Made by a program: the position numbers and the translations under genes. From Patescibacteria group bacterium (GTDB lineage: Bacteria; Patescibacteriota; Patescibacteriia; Patescibacteriales; GWC2-42-12): a stretch of DNA of 13,703 bases. Positions 1-6,780 of the stretch are shown here, piece after piece (within the stretch, counting starts at the first letter, position 1; every line of letters begins with the position of its first letter). The DNA lies in contig JAHJXD010000049.1 of the NCBI GenBank assembly GCA_018827685.1, forward strand, positions 1 to 13,703. Reading direction: 5' to 3'. Below the pieces are notes generated by a model that was given only the letters and a program-made list of their open reading frames with translations, had not been told where the DNA came from and made no database searches.

Positions 1-15
1 ACGAAAAAATACGGC

Positions 16-149
16 GGGGCGAAACCCCAGAAGCAATCCCGCTATGGCGGGATGCTACGGGGTAAAAAGCGGGCGGGCAAAAATTTCCCTTCCCCCGACC
101 CTTTCCTTTTTTGCCCGCCCGCTTTGGGGGTGCGGGGGCTTTGCCCCCG
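16..149. repeat. Cluster of four GC-rich hairpins
   Basis: Four strong dyads stand in an otherwise AT-rich background. They are a GNRA-type hairpin at 16-28 (GGGG-CGAAA-CCCC), a stem of about 10 bp with one bulge at 32-56, a perfect 15-bp inverted repeat 69-83/108-122 around a 24-nt C-rich loop, and a perfect 7-bp stem with a TTT loop at 133-149. The ACCCC at 24-28 can pair either with GGGG at 16-19 or with GGGGT at 59-63, so alternative folds exist. I see no gene here; the open frame at 52-252 is low-complexity and runs through the hairpins. The cluster could be a structured RNA, a repetitive REP-like element or recombination-associated DNA. Positions 150-274 hold only AT-rich sequence with nothing I can name. 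Confidence 0.6.
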
Positions 150-274
150 ATTGTCGCTTTTAAATTTTTTGTTTAAATTCCTTTTTTCTTTCGCTTTGGT
201 TTGGGCAATAAAGTCTTTAATTTATAAATTAAATTCGGCAGAACGAGCGTGAAAGTTCGCTGAAATTTTTTTTG

Positions 275-500
275 GGGAGCATTACTGAACGAAACGAACT
301 CATTGTCAGTTTTCCGCCTTAGGGCGGAAAACTTTTCAGACGAGCCCCAGCACCACTCACGGGTGCGGGGTAAAAATTCAGCCCTGCTCCGCTCTTCGGA
401 GGCGGGGTTTTCAGTTTGGAGCGAATTAAAAAAGTTTTCCCCTAAAACAAAAGAAATTTTAATGCTTTCGGGCGAATAGGTTATTTTTTGTTTTAAGAAA
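275..500 (-). repeat. Left inverted end; truncated copy of the recombinase 3' end
   Basis: Read on the minus strand, this matches the last part of the recombinase gene and the DNA following it. The peptide KITYSPESIKISFVL and then FNSLQT are recovered, with a few silent and a few replacing changes. Past FNSLQT the reading frame is not conserved: the left copy has about 40 extra bases forming another GC-rich hairpin (about 383-409). The DNA is nevertheless almost identical again from about 333 to 370 and from 275 to 307. The outer part therefore seems conserved as DNA, not as protein. The open frame from 535 to 173 on this strand is a remnant, not a working gene. Confidence 0.8.
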
Positions 501-656
501 CTGATTGAAAGTCGCTTTCGTAACGAAATTTTCAAATTTTGCGCAGAATTTTTTATAAATTTTTAAGCTTATATAAATTATATAGGCGATAAAATTTAGA
601 AAAAATTATGCCAAAATTTGGGAATTGCAGTAGAAATGGACTTTCAATCAGTTTCT
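496..656. repeat. 18-bp perfect inverted repeat around a 125-bp AT-rich segment
   Basis: Positions 496-513 (AGAAACTGATTGAAAGTC) are the exact reverse complement of 639-656. The left arm sits at the inner edge of the left inverted end. The right arm lies just upstream of the recombinase promoter. The enclosed segment 514-638 is AT-rich with no recognisable gene. It could be a recombinase binding or crossover site pair, an invertible segment, or a trace of the inversion that placed the left copy. Confidence 0.7.
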
Positions 657-692
657 CTGGGGCGGTATCAATTTTTTCTTTTTTTAATTTTT

Positions 693-701
693 TGCTATAA
701 T
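693..701 (+). promoter_or_regulatory. Extended -10 promoter of the recombinase
   Basis: TGCTATAAT is a perfect extended -10 (TGN followed by TATAAT at 696-701). No good -35 hexamer lies 17 bp upstream, where the sequence is a T-run, which fits an extended -10 promoter. Transcription would start near 708, giving a leader of about 127 nt before the ATG at 835. Confidence 0.55.
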
Positions 702-705
702 AAGA

Positions 706-820
706 GCGAACCCAATCCATACGCTCCGCGATTTTTTATTATAACTTAATTGTTGTAATACCGAAGGGGCAACTCCTGTCAATTTCGCGAAAGCGGGATT
801 GGGTTCGCAGGGTTGCCCCT
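706..820 (+). promoter_or_regulatory. Recombinase 5' leader with two crossing stems
   Basis: Stem A pairs GCGAACCCAATCC (706-718) with its exact reverse complement at 796-808. Stem B pairs AGGGGCAAC-T-CCTG (765-778) with CAGG-GTTGCCCCT (808-820), with one bulged T. The arms interleave (A, B, A', B') and share base 808, so they form either a pseudoknot or a switch between alternatives. The palindrome TTTCGCGAAA (783-792) lies in the loop of B. Stem B ends 14 nt before the start codon. This could control translation of the recombinase, or act at the DNA level as an operator or attachment dyad. The pairing is seen directly; the regulatory role is inferred. Confidence 0.5.
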
Positions 821-834
821 TTAGTTTTAAAAAT

Positions 835-2316
835 ATGAATTATAAAAATTGCGCGATTTATACCAGGGTTTCAACTGACAACCAAGCGGAAAAAGAGTTT
901 TCGTCTTGCGAAGCCCAAGAGCAAAAAATGAAGTCGTTTATCGCCAGCCAAGATAACTGGCAAATTTTCAAAGTTTATACTGACGCCGGCTATTCCGGGG
1001 CAACCCTTGAAAGGCCGGCATTGCAGGAGTTGCTTTCTGATTTAAAAAAAGAAAAAATTGATATTGTTTTTGTGTATAAAATTGACCGGCTCACCCGTTC
1101 GCCTAAGGACTTTTACCAGTTGATCGAATTTTTTGAGCAAGCAAAAATTGATTTTATTTCTATTACCGAAAGATTTGACACTTCAACGCCAGCAGGCAGA
1201 TTGCTTAGGAACATTATGCTTACTTTTTCCCAATTTGAAAGAGAACTAACCAGCGAACGAACAAAAGACAAAATGCTGGAGCGGGCTAAAAAGGGCATGT
1301 GCAATGGCGGAAATACGCCTTACGGATACGCACGGGAAAACAAAAAACTTATCCCCTATCCCAAACAAGCTGAAGAAATAAAATCAATTTTTGAAAACTA
1401 TCTTGAAACCGGCTCATTGTCAAAAGTATATAAAATGGCGATAGAAAAAAGCATTAAAAATAAACGGGGCAAAAATTTCTCTAAAACTACTATCTTCTCT
1501 ATATTAAGAAATGTAGTTTATATCGGAAAAATAAAATATAACGATGAAATCTATAAAGGAACGCATACACCGATAATCTCGGAGGAAATTTTTGCCCTTG
1601 CTCAAAAAATACACAAAAACAAAAGGAAAAATTTTAGAGTGTATAAAAATTTTCTTTTCGGCGGTTTGATAAAATGCGAAAAGTGCGGCTCTAAAATGAC
1701 CTCTTATTTTACGAATAAAAGAACGAATGGAAAGCTGACAAGGTATTATTACTATCGCTGTACTTCTACTTTAGGGCATGACTGGCAAGCCTGCTCCGTA
1801 AAACAAGTGTCCGCCGAAAGATTGGAAAATTTTTGTATTGAAAATTTAGAGCGAATTTCCGTTGACGGCGATTATATTGAAAATTTGGTTTTTCGGCTAA
1901 ACCACGACCTGCAAATAACCTCGCCTAATTCGCAAAACGAGGCTTCACGGACGGGGCACGAGGCCGAATACGAACTAACGGAGTCATGCTCTAAATTTTC
2001 GCAATTTTCGTCCGAGAAAATTGCTCACACTCTAAAATTTTTCCTTTCCGCCCTCAAAACTAAGACGGGAGTCGAAAGAAATCTTTTAGCTAAAAGATTT
2101 CTTGAAAAAATAACCTATTCGCCAGAAAGCATTAAAATTTCTTTTGTTTTAAAGGAAAATCTTTTTAATTCGCTCCAAACCCAAAGCCCCGCACCCGTGA
2201 GTGGTGCTGGGGCTCGTCTGAAAACTTTTCCGCCTTCGGGCGGAAAACCGACAATGAGTTCGTTTCGTTCAGTAATGCTCCCGGGGTCGGATTCGAACCG
2301 ACGACCAATTGGTTAA
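835..2316 (+). CDS. Large serine recombinase (resolvase/invertase family integrase)
   Basis: This site-specific DNA recombinase has 493 residues from the ATG at 835. I prefer that start because IYTRVST then sits at the usual N-terminal position; a TTG at 799 would add 12 unrelated residues encoded by the leader hairpin. Residues 6-150 are the catalytic resolvase domain, with nucleophile Ser13 in TRVSTDNQ, the YKIDRLTRSPKDF stretch and the FSQFERELTSERT helix. Residues 160-265 match the Recombinase domain (GNTPYGYA, then NVVYIGKIKYN). Residues 276-330 are a zinc ribbon with C281, C284, C309 and C320. The tail beyond about 450 is compositionally odd, and its last 12 residues are encoded by the antisense of tRNA-Asn. 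No accessory or cargo gene accompanies it. The protein probably moves or rearranges its own element; its substrate site is not proven. Confidence 0.93.
   Translation: MNYKNCAIYTRVSTDNQAEKEFSSCEAQEQKMKSFIASQDNWQIFKVYTDAGYSGATLERPALQELLSDLKKEKIDIVFVYKIDRLTRSPKDFYQLIEFFEQAKIDFISITERFDTSTPAGRLLRNIMLTFSQFERELTSERTKDKMLERAKKGMCNGGNTPYGYARENKKLIPYPKQAEEIKSIFENYLETGSLSKVYKMAIEKSIKNKRGKNFSKTTIFSILRNVVYIGKIKYNDEIYKGTHTPIISEEIFALAQKIHKNKRKNFRVYKNFLFGGLIKCEKCGSKMTSYFTNKRTNGKLTRYYYYRCTSTLGHDWQACSVKQVSAERLENFCIENLERISVDGDYIENLVFRLNHDLQITSPNSQNEASRTGHEAEYELTESCSKFSQFSSEKIAHTLKFFLSALKTKTGVERNLLAKRFLEKITYSPESIKISFVLKENLFNSLQTQSPAPVSGAGARLKTFPPSGGKPTMSSFRSVMLPGSDSNRRPIG
2098..2284 (+). repeat. Right inverted end, overlapping the recombinase 3' end
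   Basis: This is the partner of 275-500 in opposite orientation. It holds the last roughly 60 recombinase codons upstream of the tRNA, a GC-rich dyad (CCCCGCAC...GTGCTGGGG, about 2188-2213), the 2226-2247 hairpin, and the outer 33 bp identical to the left end. It terminates at GCTCCC, where tRNA-Asn begins. Confidence 0.8.
2221..2247 (-). terminator. Possible tRNA-Asn terminator supplied by the element end
   Basis: Reading out of tRNA-Asn on the minus strand, a 9-bp stem TTTTCCGCC/GGCGGAAAA (2226-2247) is followed by GTTTTC. The U-run is short, so termination is uncertain. The same hairpin occurs at 309-330 with a different loop and a conserved stem, so it is kept as a structure. Confidence 0.35.
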
Positions 2317-2349
2317 CAGCCAACTGCGCTACCGCTGCGCTACCCGGGA
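2278..2349 (-). tRNA. trnN: tRNA-Asn (anticodon GUU)
   Basis: A full cloverleaf reads on the minus strand. It has a 7-bp acceptor stem TCCCGGG/CCCGGGA (2343-2349 with 2279-2285), a GCGC/GCGC D stem, a 5-bp anticodon stem GTTGG/CCAAT with loop CTGTTAA, and a T stem GTCGG/CCGAC with loop TTCGAAT. The discriminator is G, as expected for tRNA-Asn. CCA is not encoded, so it must be added enzymatically. The gene overlaps the 3' end of the recombinase frame by 39 nt on the other strand. The outer base pairs of the acceptor stem coincide with the end of the putative element. Confidence 0.97.
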
Positions 2350-2364
2350 AAAATATTAAGTCGC

Positions 2365-2590
2365 ATAACTCACCTCTTGTAACTCACAGCTCGCAACTCG
2401 CAACTCTTTAATTCAGCATTTTGAGTTTTGAGTTACGGGTTACGAGTTACGGGTTACGGGTTACGAGTTACGGGTTACGAGTTACGGGTTACGGGTTACG
2501 AGTTACGAGTTACGAGTTACGGGTTACGGGTTACGAGTTACGAGTTTCAAGTTACGAGTTACGAGTTTCAAGTTACGGGTTACGAGTTAA
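2365..2590. repeat. Heptamer satellite, (GRGTTAC)n, with a short opposing array
   Basis: From 2423 to 2590 there are 24 consecutive 7-bp units in unbroken register, nearly all GAGTTAC or GGGTTAC. Variants are GAGTTTT (first), GAGTTTC and AAGTTAC (twice each) and GAGTTAA (last). A 21-bp three-unit block, GAGTTAC-GAGTTTC-AAGTTAC, is repeated exactly at 2535-2555 and 2556-2576. From 2365 to 2406 six degenerate units run the opposite way (such as GTAACTC and GCAACTC), separated from the main array by 16 bp, so the whole is head-to-head and could fold back. The last unit contains the rpoD stop codon. The open frame across it (VTSYGLR-like peptide repeats) is a by-product of a stop-free 7-mer. This array is all that fills the space between the tRNA and rpoD. 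Confidence 0.95.
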
Positions 2591-3867
2591 TAATCCCTTA
2601 ACTTTTTAATTCCAGGATGTTTTTGAATTCTTTCTAAAGCTTTAGCTTCAATTTGCCGAATACGCTCGCGCGTAACATTAAACTCGCGGCCGACTTCTTC
2701 TAATGTATGGGCTACGCCATCAACTAAGCCGAAGCGCATCTCTAAAATTTTCTGCTCCCTAGGCGTTAATTCGGCAATAACTTTTTTCACATAATCTTTT
2801 AATAGTTGCAAAGCGGCCGAGCGATCTGGCGTGACATTTTTTACATCTTCAACAAAATCTTCTAAAGTTGAGTCTTCATCATCATCGCCAATGGAGGTTT
2901 CTAGAGAAATTGTATCTTGGGATATTTTTATAACATGTCTCACTTTATCAATATCTTCGCCCATCTCTGCCGCAATTTCTTCAGGTAAAGGCTCGCGGCC
3001 TAAATCCTGGATTAACTGGCGCTGTACTTGCTGAAATTTATTAATCGTTTCCACCATGTGCACTGGAATTCTAATAGTCCGCGATTGATCGGCTAGCGCC
3101 CGAGTAATCGCCTGCCTAATCCACCATGTAGCATAAGTAGAAAATTTATAACCTTTACGATATTCAAATTTTTCCACGGCGCGAAACAGGCCGATATTAC
3201 CCTCTTGGATTAAATCCAATAAATTTAAACCTTTAGAGCCGGAATATTTTTTAGCGATAGAAACCACTAAGCGCAAGTTAGCTTCAATAATTTTTTTCTC
3301 GGCTTCTTTGTCGCCTTTTTCTTTACGCTTGGACAATTCAATTTCTTCTTCGCCGGAGAGTAGCGCCACCTTGCCAATCTCGCGCAAATACATTTGAATT
3401 GCATCAGCGCTTAATTCAGAAATATCAAATTTTTTCTTTTCACTAAAACCAATAATTTGTCCGGATTTATTTTTTATATCATCGCCTGCGCCTAAAAATC
3501 CGCCCGTATCTTCAATTATCTGAATACCATTTTTTTGCAAAGCCTCTAAAGTTAATTCATAATCATAAATATATTCTTCAATCTCGGGAAAAATATACAA
3601 TAACTCTGTTTCTGTAAGAAAGCCGCGCGAACGGCCTTTAATAACCAAATCTTTAATTTGTTCCTCTGTCGGTTTTATAATAATATGTTCTTCTTTTTCT
3701 TTTACCCTTCTACTTTCCGCTTTTTCTCGTCTTAGTTTCTTAAATTTTGACGTTTTATAATTTATTTTTTTAACTTTGACCGTGCTTGTAACCTTGGGTT
3801 TTATTTGTGATCGCTGAATTTTTTTCCCCTTAGCATGCTTTTTATTTTTTTTATAATTTTTCGCCAT
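2587..3867 (-). CDS. rpoD: RNA polymerase primary sigma factor RpoD (sigma-70/SigA)
   Basis: This is the housekeeping sigma factor, 426 residues. The N-terminus is very lysine-rich (residues 1-60). A region 1.1-like domain follows at about 67-120 ([19 protein letters not shown] to GIQIIED). Region 1.2 begins at about 152 ([13 protein letters not shown]). Region 2 at 193-262 includes [14 protein letters not shown], which melts and reads the -10. Region 3 spans about 272-350. Region 4 at about 362-415 ends in the -35-reading helix-turn-helix ([19 protein letters not shown]). All DNA-contact regions look intact. It is the last gene of the operon, 35 nt after dnaG. Its TAA stop lies inside the last heptamer of the adjacent satellite. 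No Shine-Dalgarno precedes the ATG; the leader TAGTATTTT is identical to that of leuS. Confidence 0.97.
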   Translation of the reverse strand: MAKNYKKNKKHAKGKKIQRSQIKPKVTSTVKVKKINYKTSKFKKLRREKAESRRVKEKEEHIIIKPTEEQIKDLVIKGRSRGFLTETELLYIFPEIEEYIYDYELTLEALQKNGIQIIEDTGGFLGAGDDIKNKSGQIIGFSEKKKFDISELSADAIQMYLREIGKVALLSGEEEIELSKRKEKGDKEAEKKIIEANLRLVVSIAKKYSGSKGLNLLDLIQEGNIGLFRAVEKFEYRKGYKFSTYATWWIRQAITRALADQSRTIRIPVHMVETINKFQQVQRQLIQDLGREPLPEEIAAEMGEDIDKVRHVIKISQDTISLETSIGDDDEDSTLEDFVEDVKNVTPDRSAALQLLKDYVKKVIAELTPREQKILEMRFGLVDGVAHTLEEVGREFNVTRERIRQIEAKALERIQKHPGIKKLRDY

Positions 3868-3902
3868 AAAATACTATCTTGCTTTCTAGAATCTAACTTT
3901 TT

Positions 3903-5849
3903 TCAATTAATTTCTATTAAATTCATTTCCTCGGTTAAAGCTTTAAATTCTTCCATTAAATTTTTTAATTCTTCATTCTTTCCCTGGCCGCTGATATTTT
4001 CTTTTTCTAAAGTTGCAATCAATTTAGCTATGGCATGACGCCGGTGGTTTAAATAATTTACCTTTAAGGCAGCCGCGATATTTATAATCTCGGCCCTAAC
4101 CTGCTCTTCGCTATAATCGTAAAAATCTTTATCGGCTAAAAGAACTAGCCTGTCTAATAAGCTCAAGCACTTATAATTATCAGGCTGATCGTCCATTTTA
4201 ACATCTCCGCCTTGAGTAAAATTATCCGCATTGCTCAACCATTCTTTTAAACTAAGATAATTTATCGCCAACGCAAAATTTTCACCTTCTCGAGTCCACA
4301 AATCTATGAGCTTATTATAATAAAGAATCAAATTTTTGTAAAACACCCGATTAGATTCACCTGCCAAATCTTCCGGTCCAATATGATTAATAACATACTC
4401 TAAATGCGCGGGAAATCTTATAACAAAAGCCAAGAGCAATTCTGAGAGCATTTGTTCCCGGCTTGGCTTTAACTGATTTAATTCTTTTGGCGCTTGATCT
4501 AAGAGCTTGACCGGAGAATTGGTCTGATTTTGTTTTTTGATAATTTCTCCTAATTTCTCTCTTAAAAAATTTTCATTGGCATCAACTTCCTGGCTTAATT
4601 TTTTAAGCCAATAATCCTGTTCGGTTTTTGAACCGAATTTGGCGATGATCGGCAATAATATTTTTTCTGCTTTGTTTTGGCCTTCATAATCTTTTAAATT
4701 TAAATTTAAAAAAGTCTTATCAAAATAATATCGCATCATAGGTTTAGCGTTTTGAACCGCTTGCCGCCAGCTTTCCGGATTATTTTTAATACACTCGTCA
4801 GGATCTTTAGCGCCTTGAATTTCAATAACTTTTATATTCATTTCTGCTTGCATAGCTTGAGCAATGCCGCGTTCAGCCGCTAAATCGCCGGCTTTATCCA
4901 TATCAAAAGACAAAAATAAATTATTGGAATAGCGCTTGATTAAATTTACTTGTTCAGCTGTTAAAGCCGTACCAGAGGAAGCAATTATATTATTAAAACC
5001 ATTTTGTTCTGCCGTTATCGCATCCATCTGACCCTCCACCAGAATGGCTGCGTCTTCGGCTTTAATGGACATTTTAGCTTTATCCATGCCGAATAAAATT
5101 TTTGACTTATCGTAAATCATGGTCGCCGGCGTGTTAATATATTTTCCAGCCTTGACAAAAGTTTCGGCGGACAAGCCTATTTTTTCTTCTGTTTCTTTGT
5201 CCGGACTGACTCGCGCGGTAAAACCGGCCACATTGCCGTTAATATCATGTATGGGAAACATTATTCTACCCCTAAAGCGATCATAAAAACCCGGAGTCTT
5301 TTCTTTTTTAACGCTTAGCCCGGCTAAAAAAATTTCATTTTCCCCATAACCTCTGCTTTTTAAAAAGTTACTCAAGCTGTCCCATGTATCCGGGCTATAG
5401 CCGATTTGCCATTTAACTATAGTGTCGTCTGTCAAGGCTCGCTCATGTAAATATTTACGCGCCGTTAGAGCCGCTTGGCTATGTGTTAAAATTTTATGAT
5501 AATATTTCGCCGACAATTCTAAAATATCTAATAACGCGTTTCGTTTTGAGGTTAACGCAGGATCAGCTTTTTTTAAAATCACGCCTGCCTTTTTAGCGAG
5601 CAAACGTAAAGTTTCCACAAAACTCAGGCCTTCAATTTCCATGACAAAAGAAAACACATCGCCGCCTTTACCACAGCCGAAGCAATGCCAAATCTGCTTT
5701 CCCGGACTAACTATAAACGACGGAGTTTTTTCCCGATGGAACGGACAATGAGCGCGAAAATTCAAACCAGCCGCCTTAAGCTGGATATATTCTCGGATGA
5801 CATCGACGATATCAAGTTTGGATTTTATTTCTTCTGAAGGATTTTGCAT
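3903..5849 (-). CDS. dnaG: DNA primase DnaG
   Basis: This enzyme makes the RNA primers for DNA replication; 648 residues, normal for the family. The N-terminal CHC2 zinc domain has C35, H38, C56 and C59 (HCPFHREKTPSF, then WHCFGCGKGGD). The catalytic core follows, with RFRGRIMFPI at about 191-200. The Toprim motifs are VEGQMD with E272, and FDMDKAG with D316 and D318, which bind metal. Q replaces the common Y in the first motif. The C-terminal third is a poorly conserved helical domain, likely the helicase-binding part. It follows the 139-aa gene by 10 nt and precedes rpoD by 35 nt, as in the macromolecular-synthesis operon of many bacteria, but without rpsU. Confidence 0.97.
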   Translation of the reverse strand: MQNPSEEIKSKLDIVDVIREYIQLKAAGLNFRAHCPFHREKTPSFIVSPGKQIWHCFGCGKGGDVFSFVMEIEGLSFVETLRLLAKKAGVILKKADPALTSKRNALLDILELSAKYYHKILTHSQAALTARKYLHERALTDDTIVKWQIGYSPDTWDSLSNFLKSRGYGENEIFLAGLSVKKEKTPGFYDRFRGRIMFPIHDINGNVAGFTARVSPDKETEEKIGLSAETFVKAGKYINTPATMIYDKSKILFGMDKAKMSIKAEDAAILVEGQMDAITAEQNGFNNIIASSGTALTAEQVNLIKRYSNNLFLSFDMDKAGDLAAERGIAQAMQAEMNIKVIEIQGAKDPDECIKNNPESWRQAVQNAKPMMRYYFDKTFLNLNLKDYEGQNKAEKILLPIIAKFGSKTEQDYWLKKLSQEVDANENFLREKLGEIIKKQNQTNSPVKLLDQAPKELNQLKPSREQMLSELLLAFVIRFPAHLEYVINHIGPEDLAGESNRVFYKNLILYYNKLIDLWTREGENFALAINYLSLKEWLSNADNFTQGGDVKMDDQPDNYKCLSLLDRLVLLADKDFYDYSEEQVRAEIINIAAALKVNYLNHRRHAIAKLIATLEKENISGQGKNEELKNLMEEFKALTEEMNLIEIN

Positions 5850-5859
5850 GATAAAAAAT

Positions 5860-6279
5860 TTAGCTGAATAATTTTTTCCACCAACTTGTTGATTTTTTTT
5901 CCTTGACGGCGGGGATAAACTGCTTCGGTCTTATCTTGTCAAGTACATCTATACTATCAAGAGTTACTGATTCTTGATTGTGAGTTGCCAGGCTGTTTAT
6001 TCTGTTTATTTCTTCTTGAACCAACTCTCCGTCATACTCGGCGTTATGCGCGTGCGCACCCGCATAGCTAGTTTGTTTTTGATCAAGGTGTAAATTTAAA
6101 ATTATTTTACCCGCCGATTGCTCTAAATATAGATGAAATCTTGGATAATAACCGCGATTAAGCGGCCTCACGAAACTTTGATTGCCGGTTTTTCTATCCT
6201 CTATATAAGTATAACCTGCTTCTCGCAAAAACATTTCCGCTGTTTGGCTTAATTGATTATTGCCTAACATTAGCTTCAT
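5860..6279 (-). CDS. Conserved-looking 139-aa protein of unknown function, first gene of the dnaG-rpoD operon
   Basis: I do not recognise a named family. The protein is 139 residues, soluble, with no signal peptide or membrane helix. The middle looks like an alpha/beta fold: strands around RFHLYLEQ and KIILNLHLD (about 47-66), then HLDQKQTSYAGAHAHNAEYD, rich in His, Tyr and acidic residues, then an amphipathic helix. The C-terminus is basic and aromatic (STSWWKKLFS). From memory, proteins with a similar HLDQK...Y.G..AH..EYDG pattern occur in other parcubacteria without an assigned role. It is 10 nt from dnaG and 22 nt after a predicted transcription start, so it should be co-expressed with primase and sigma factor. 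A link to replication or translation is only guilt by association. Confidence 0.75.
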   Translation of the reverse strand: MKLMLGNNQLSQTAEMFLREAGYTYIEDRKTGNQSFVRPLNRGYYPRFHLYLEQSAGKIILNLHLDQKQTSYAGAHAHNAEYDGELVQEEINRINSLATHNQESVTLDSIDVLDKIRPKQFIPAVKEKKSTSWWKKLFS

Positions 6280-6307
6280 AATTTTTTATCTATGTCTTAA
6301 TAGTTCC

Positions 6308-6336
6308 ATCTTAGTTTAAAAATTTGATTAGGTCAA
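6308..6336 (-). promoter_or_regulatory. Promoter of the 139-aa gene-dnaG-rpoD operon
   Basis: On the minus strand a -35 TTGACC (6331-6336) and a -10 TAAGAT (6308-6313) are separated by exactly 17 bp. The start would be near 6301, about 22 nt before the ATG at 6279. The leader has no Shine-Dalgarno. The remaining gap 6337-6420 shows nothing I can name. Confidence 0.65.
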
Positions 6337-6420
6337 AGGGTAAAAATGGGTCATACAGAATATTGCCAGACCATGAGACTAAACATTGAAACCGCGCTTA
6401 ATAATTTGTTTAAACCAAAA

Positions 6421-6444
6421 ATAAAAACAGACCTATCCAGGCCT
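6421..6444 (-). terminator. Intrinsic terminator after the rsmA operon
   Basis: On the minus strand AGGCCT-GGAT-AGGTCT forms a 6-bp stem (one G-U pair) with a 4-nt loop, followed by GTTTTTATTTTT. It lies just past the stop codon of the 99-aa gene. On the plus strand the same stem has an A-C mismatch, so it works best on the minus strand. Confidence 0.7.
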
Positions 6445-6460
6445 TTTTTATTTTATTTTA

Positions 6461-6760
6461 TTATTCCTTTTTAGTTGATTTCTTTTTTTTCGCTCGATTC
6501 TTTATAATCTCAACCAATTTTTTTACACCTTCGCCGATTAAAGGCAAATAAGAAGTGCTAGACTCAATTTTTTCTTTTACCATTTTCAGTAATTCGTCAA
6601 ATTTATTAAGCCGATCGCGAGTCTGTTCAATTACTTTAAAAAACTGCCGCAGGATTCTAACTAAATAATAAATCGCCCAGCAAGAAAATATAGTAAATAA
6701 TAGAACTGACAAAGCAATAACTATATTTAATAAATCATAACTATTATTAATTGATGGCAT
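6461..6760 (-). CDS. Small one-helix membrane protein with coiled-coil tail
   Basis: This 99-residue protein has an N-terminal hydrophobic helix at about 11-34 (LLNIVIALSVLLFTIFSCWA) and then a long charged amphipathic helix (RQFFKVIEQTRDRLNKFDEL onward). A second hydrophobic patch and a highly basic end (RAKKKKSTKKE) follow. The layout resembles DUF948/YtxG-type small envelope proteins, but I cannot confirm the family. It is 20 nt downstream of rsmA and followed by a terminator, so it is the last gene of that operon. The basic tail is probably cytoplasmic. Function unknown. Confidence 0.7.
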   Translation of the reverse strand: MPSINNSYDLLNIVIALSVLLFTIFSCWAIYYLVRILRQFFKVIEQTRDRLNKFDELLKMVKEKIESSTSYLPLIGEGVKKLVEIIKNRAKKKKSTKKE

Positions 6761-6780
6761 AAAATTAAATTTAAAATATT

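Larger units (their letters stand above)
275..2284 (+). mobile_element. Putative serine-recombinase element with long inverted ends, abutting tRNA-Asn
   Basis: The two edges are inverted copies of each other. Positions 275-307 are identical to the reverse complement of 2252-2284, and the similarity continues inward to about 500 on the left and 2098 on the right. Both copies end outward at the same hexamer (GGGAGC/GCTCCC), and beyond it the flanks differ. The right edge meets the 3' end of tRNA-Asn: the last 7 bp of the element side coincide with the discriminator and the outer acceptor-stem pairs. The only intact gene inside is a large serine recombinase. Each end carries a hairpin of about 9 bp (309-330 and 2226-2247). 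That this is one mobile unit is inferred. The alternative is a truncated second recombinase gene lying in inverse orientation beside an intact one. Large serine integrases do not usually have long terminal inverted repeats, which makes the arrangement odd. Confidence 0.55.

Noticed and set aside
52..535. Open frames at 52-252 (plus) and 173-535 (minus) as genes
   Set aside because: The first runs through the GC-rich hairpins and is low-complexity. The second is the truncated recombinase tail in the left inverted end; its frame is not kept past FNSLQT.
835..2316. Diversity-generating retroelement or phage module around the recombinase
   Set aside because: No reverse transcriptase, template/variable repeat pair or phage structural gene is present; only the recombinase is found.
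2354..2382. Promoter for tRNA-Asn (TTACAA, 17 bp, TTAATA on the minus strand)
   Set aside because: Both hexamers are poor, and the -10 ends only 4 nt before the mature tRNA, so transcription would start inside it. Not strong enough to list.
2365..2590. CRISPR array
   Set aside because: The units are 7 bp and directly tandem with no spacers, and no cas gene is nearby. No other regular repeat-spacer pattern was seen in the window.
2421..2609. Plus-strand protein of VTSYELR-type repeats
   Set aside because: It is simply the translation of a stop-free heptamer satellite and runs antisense into the rpoD 3' end; no start context or domain supports it.
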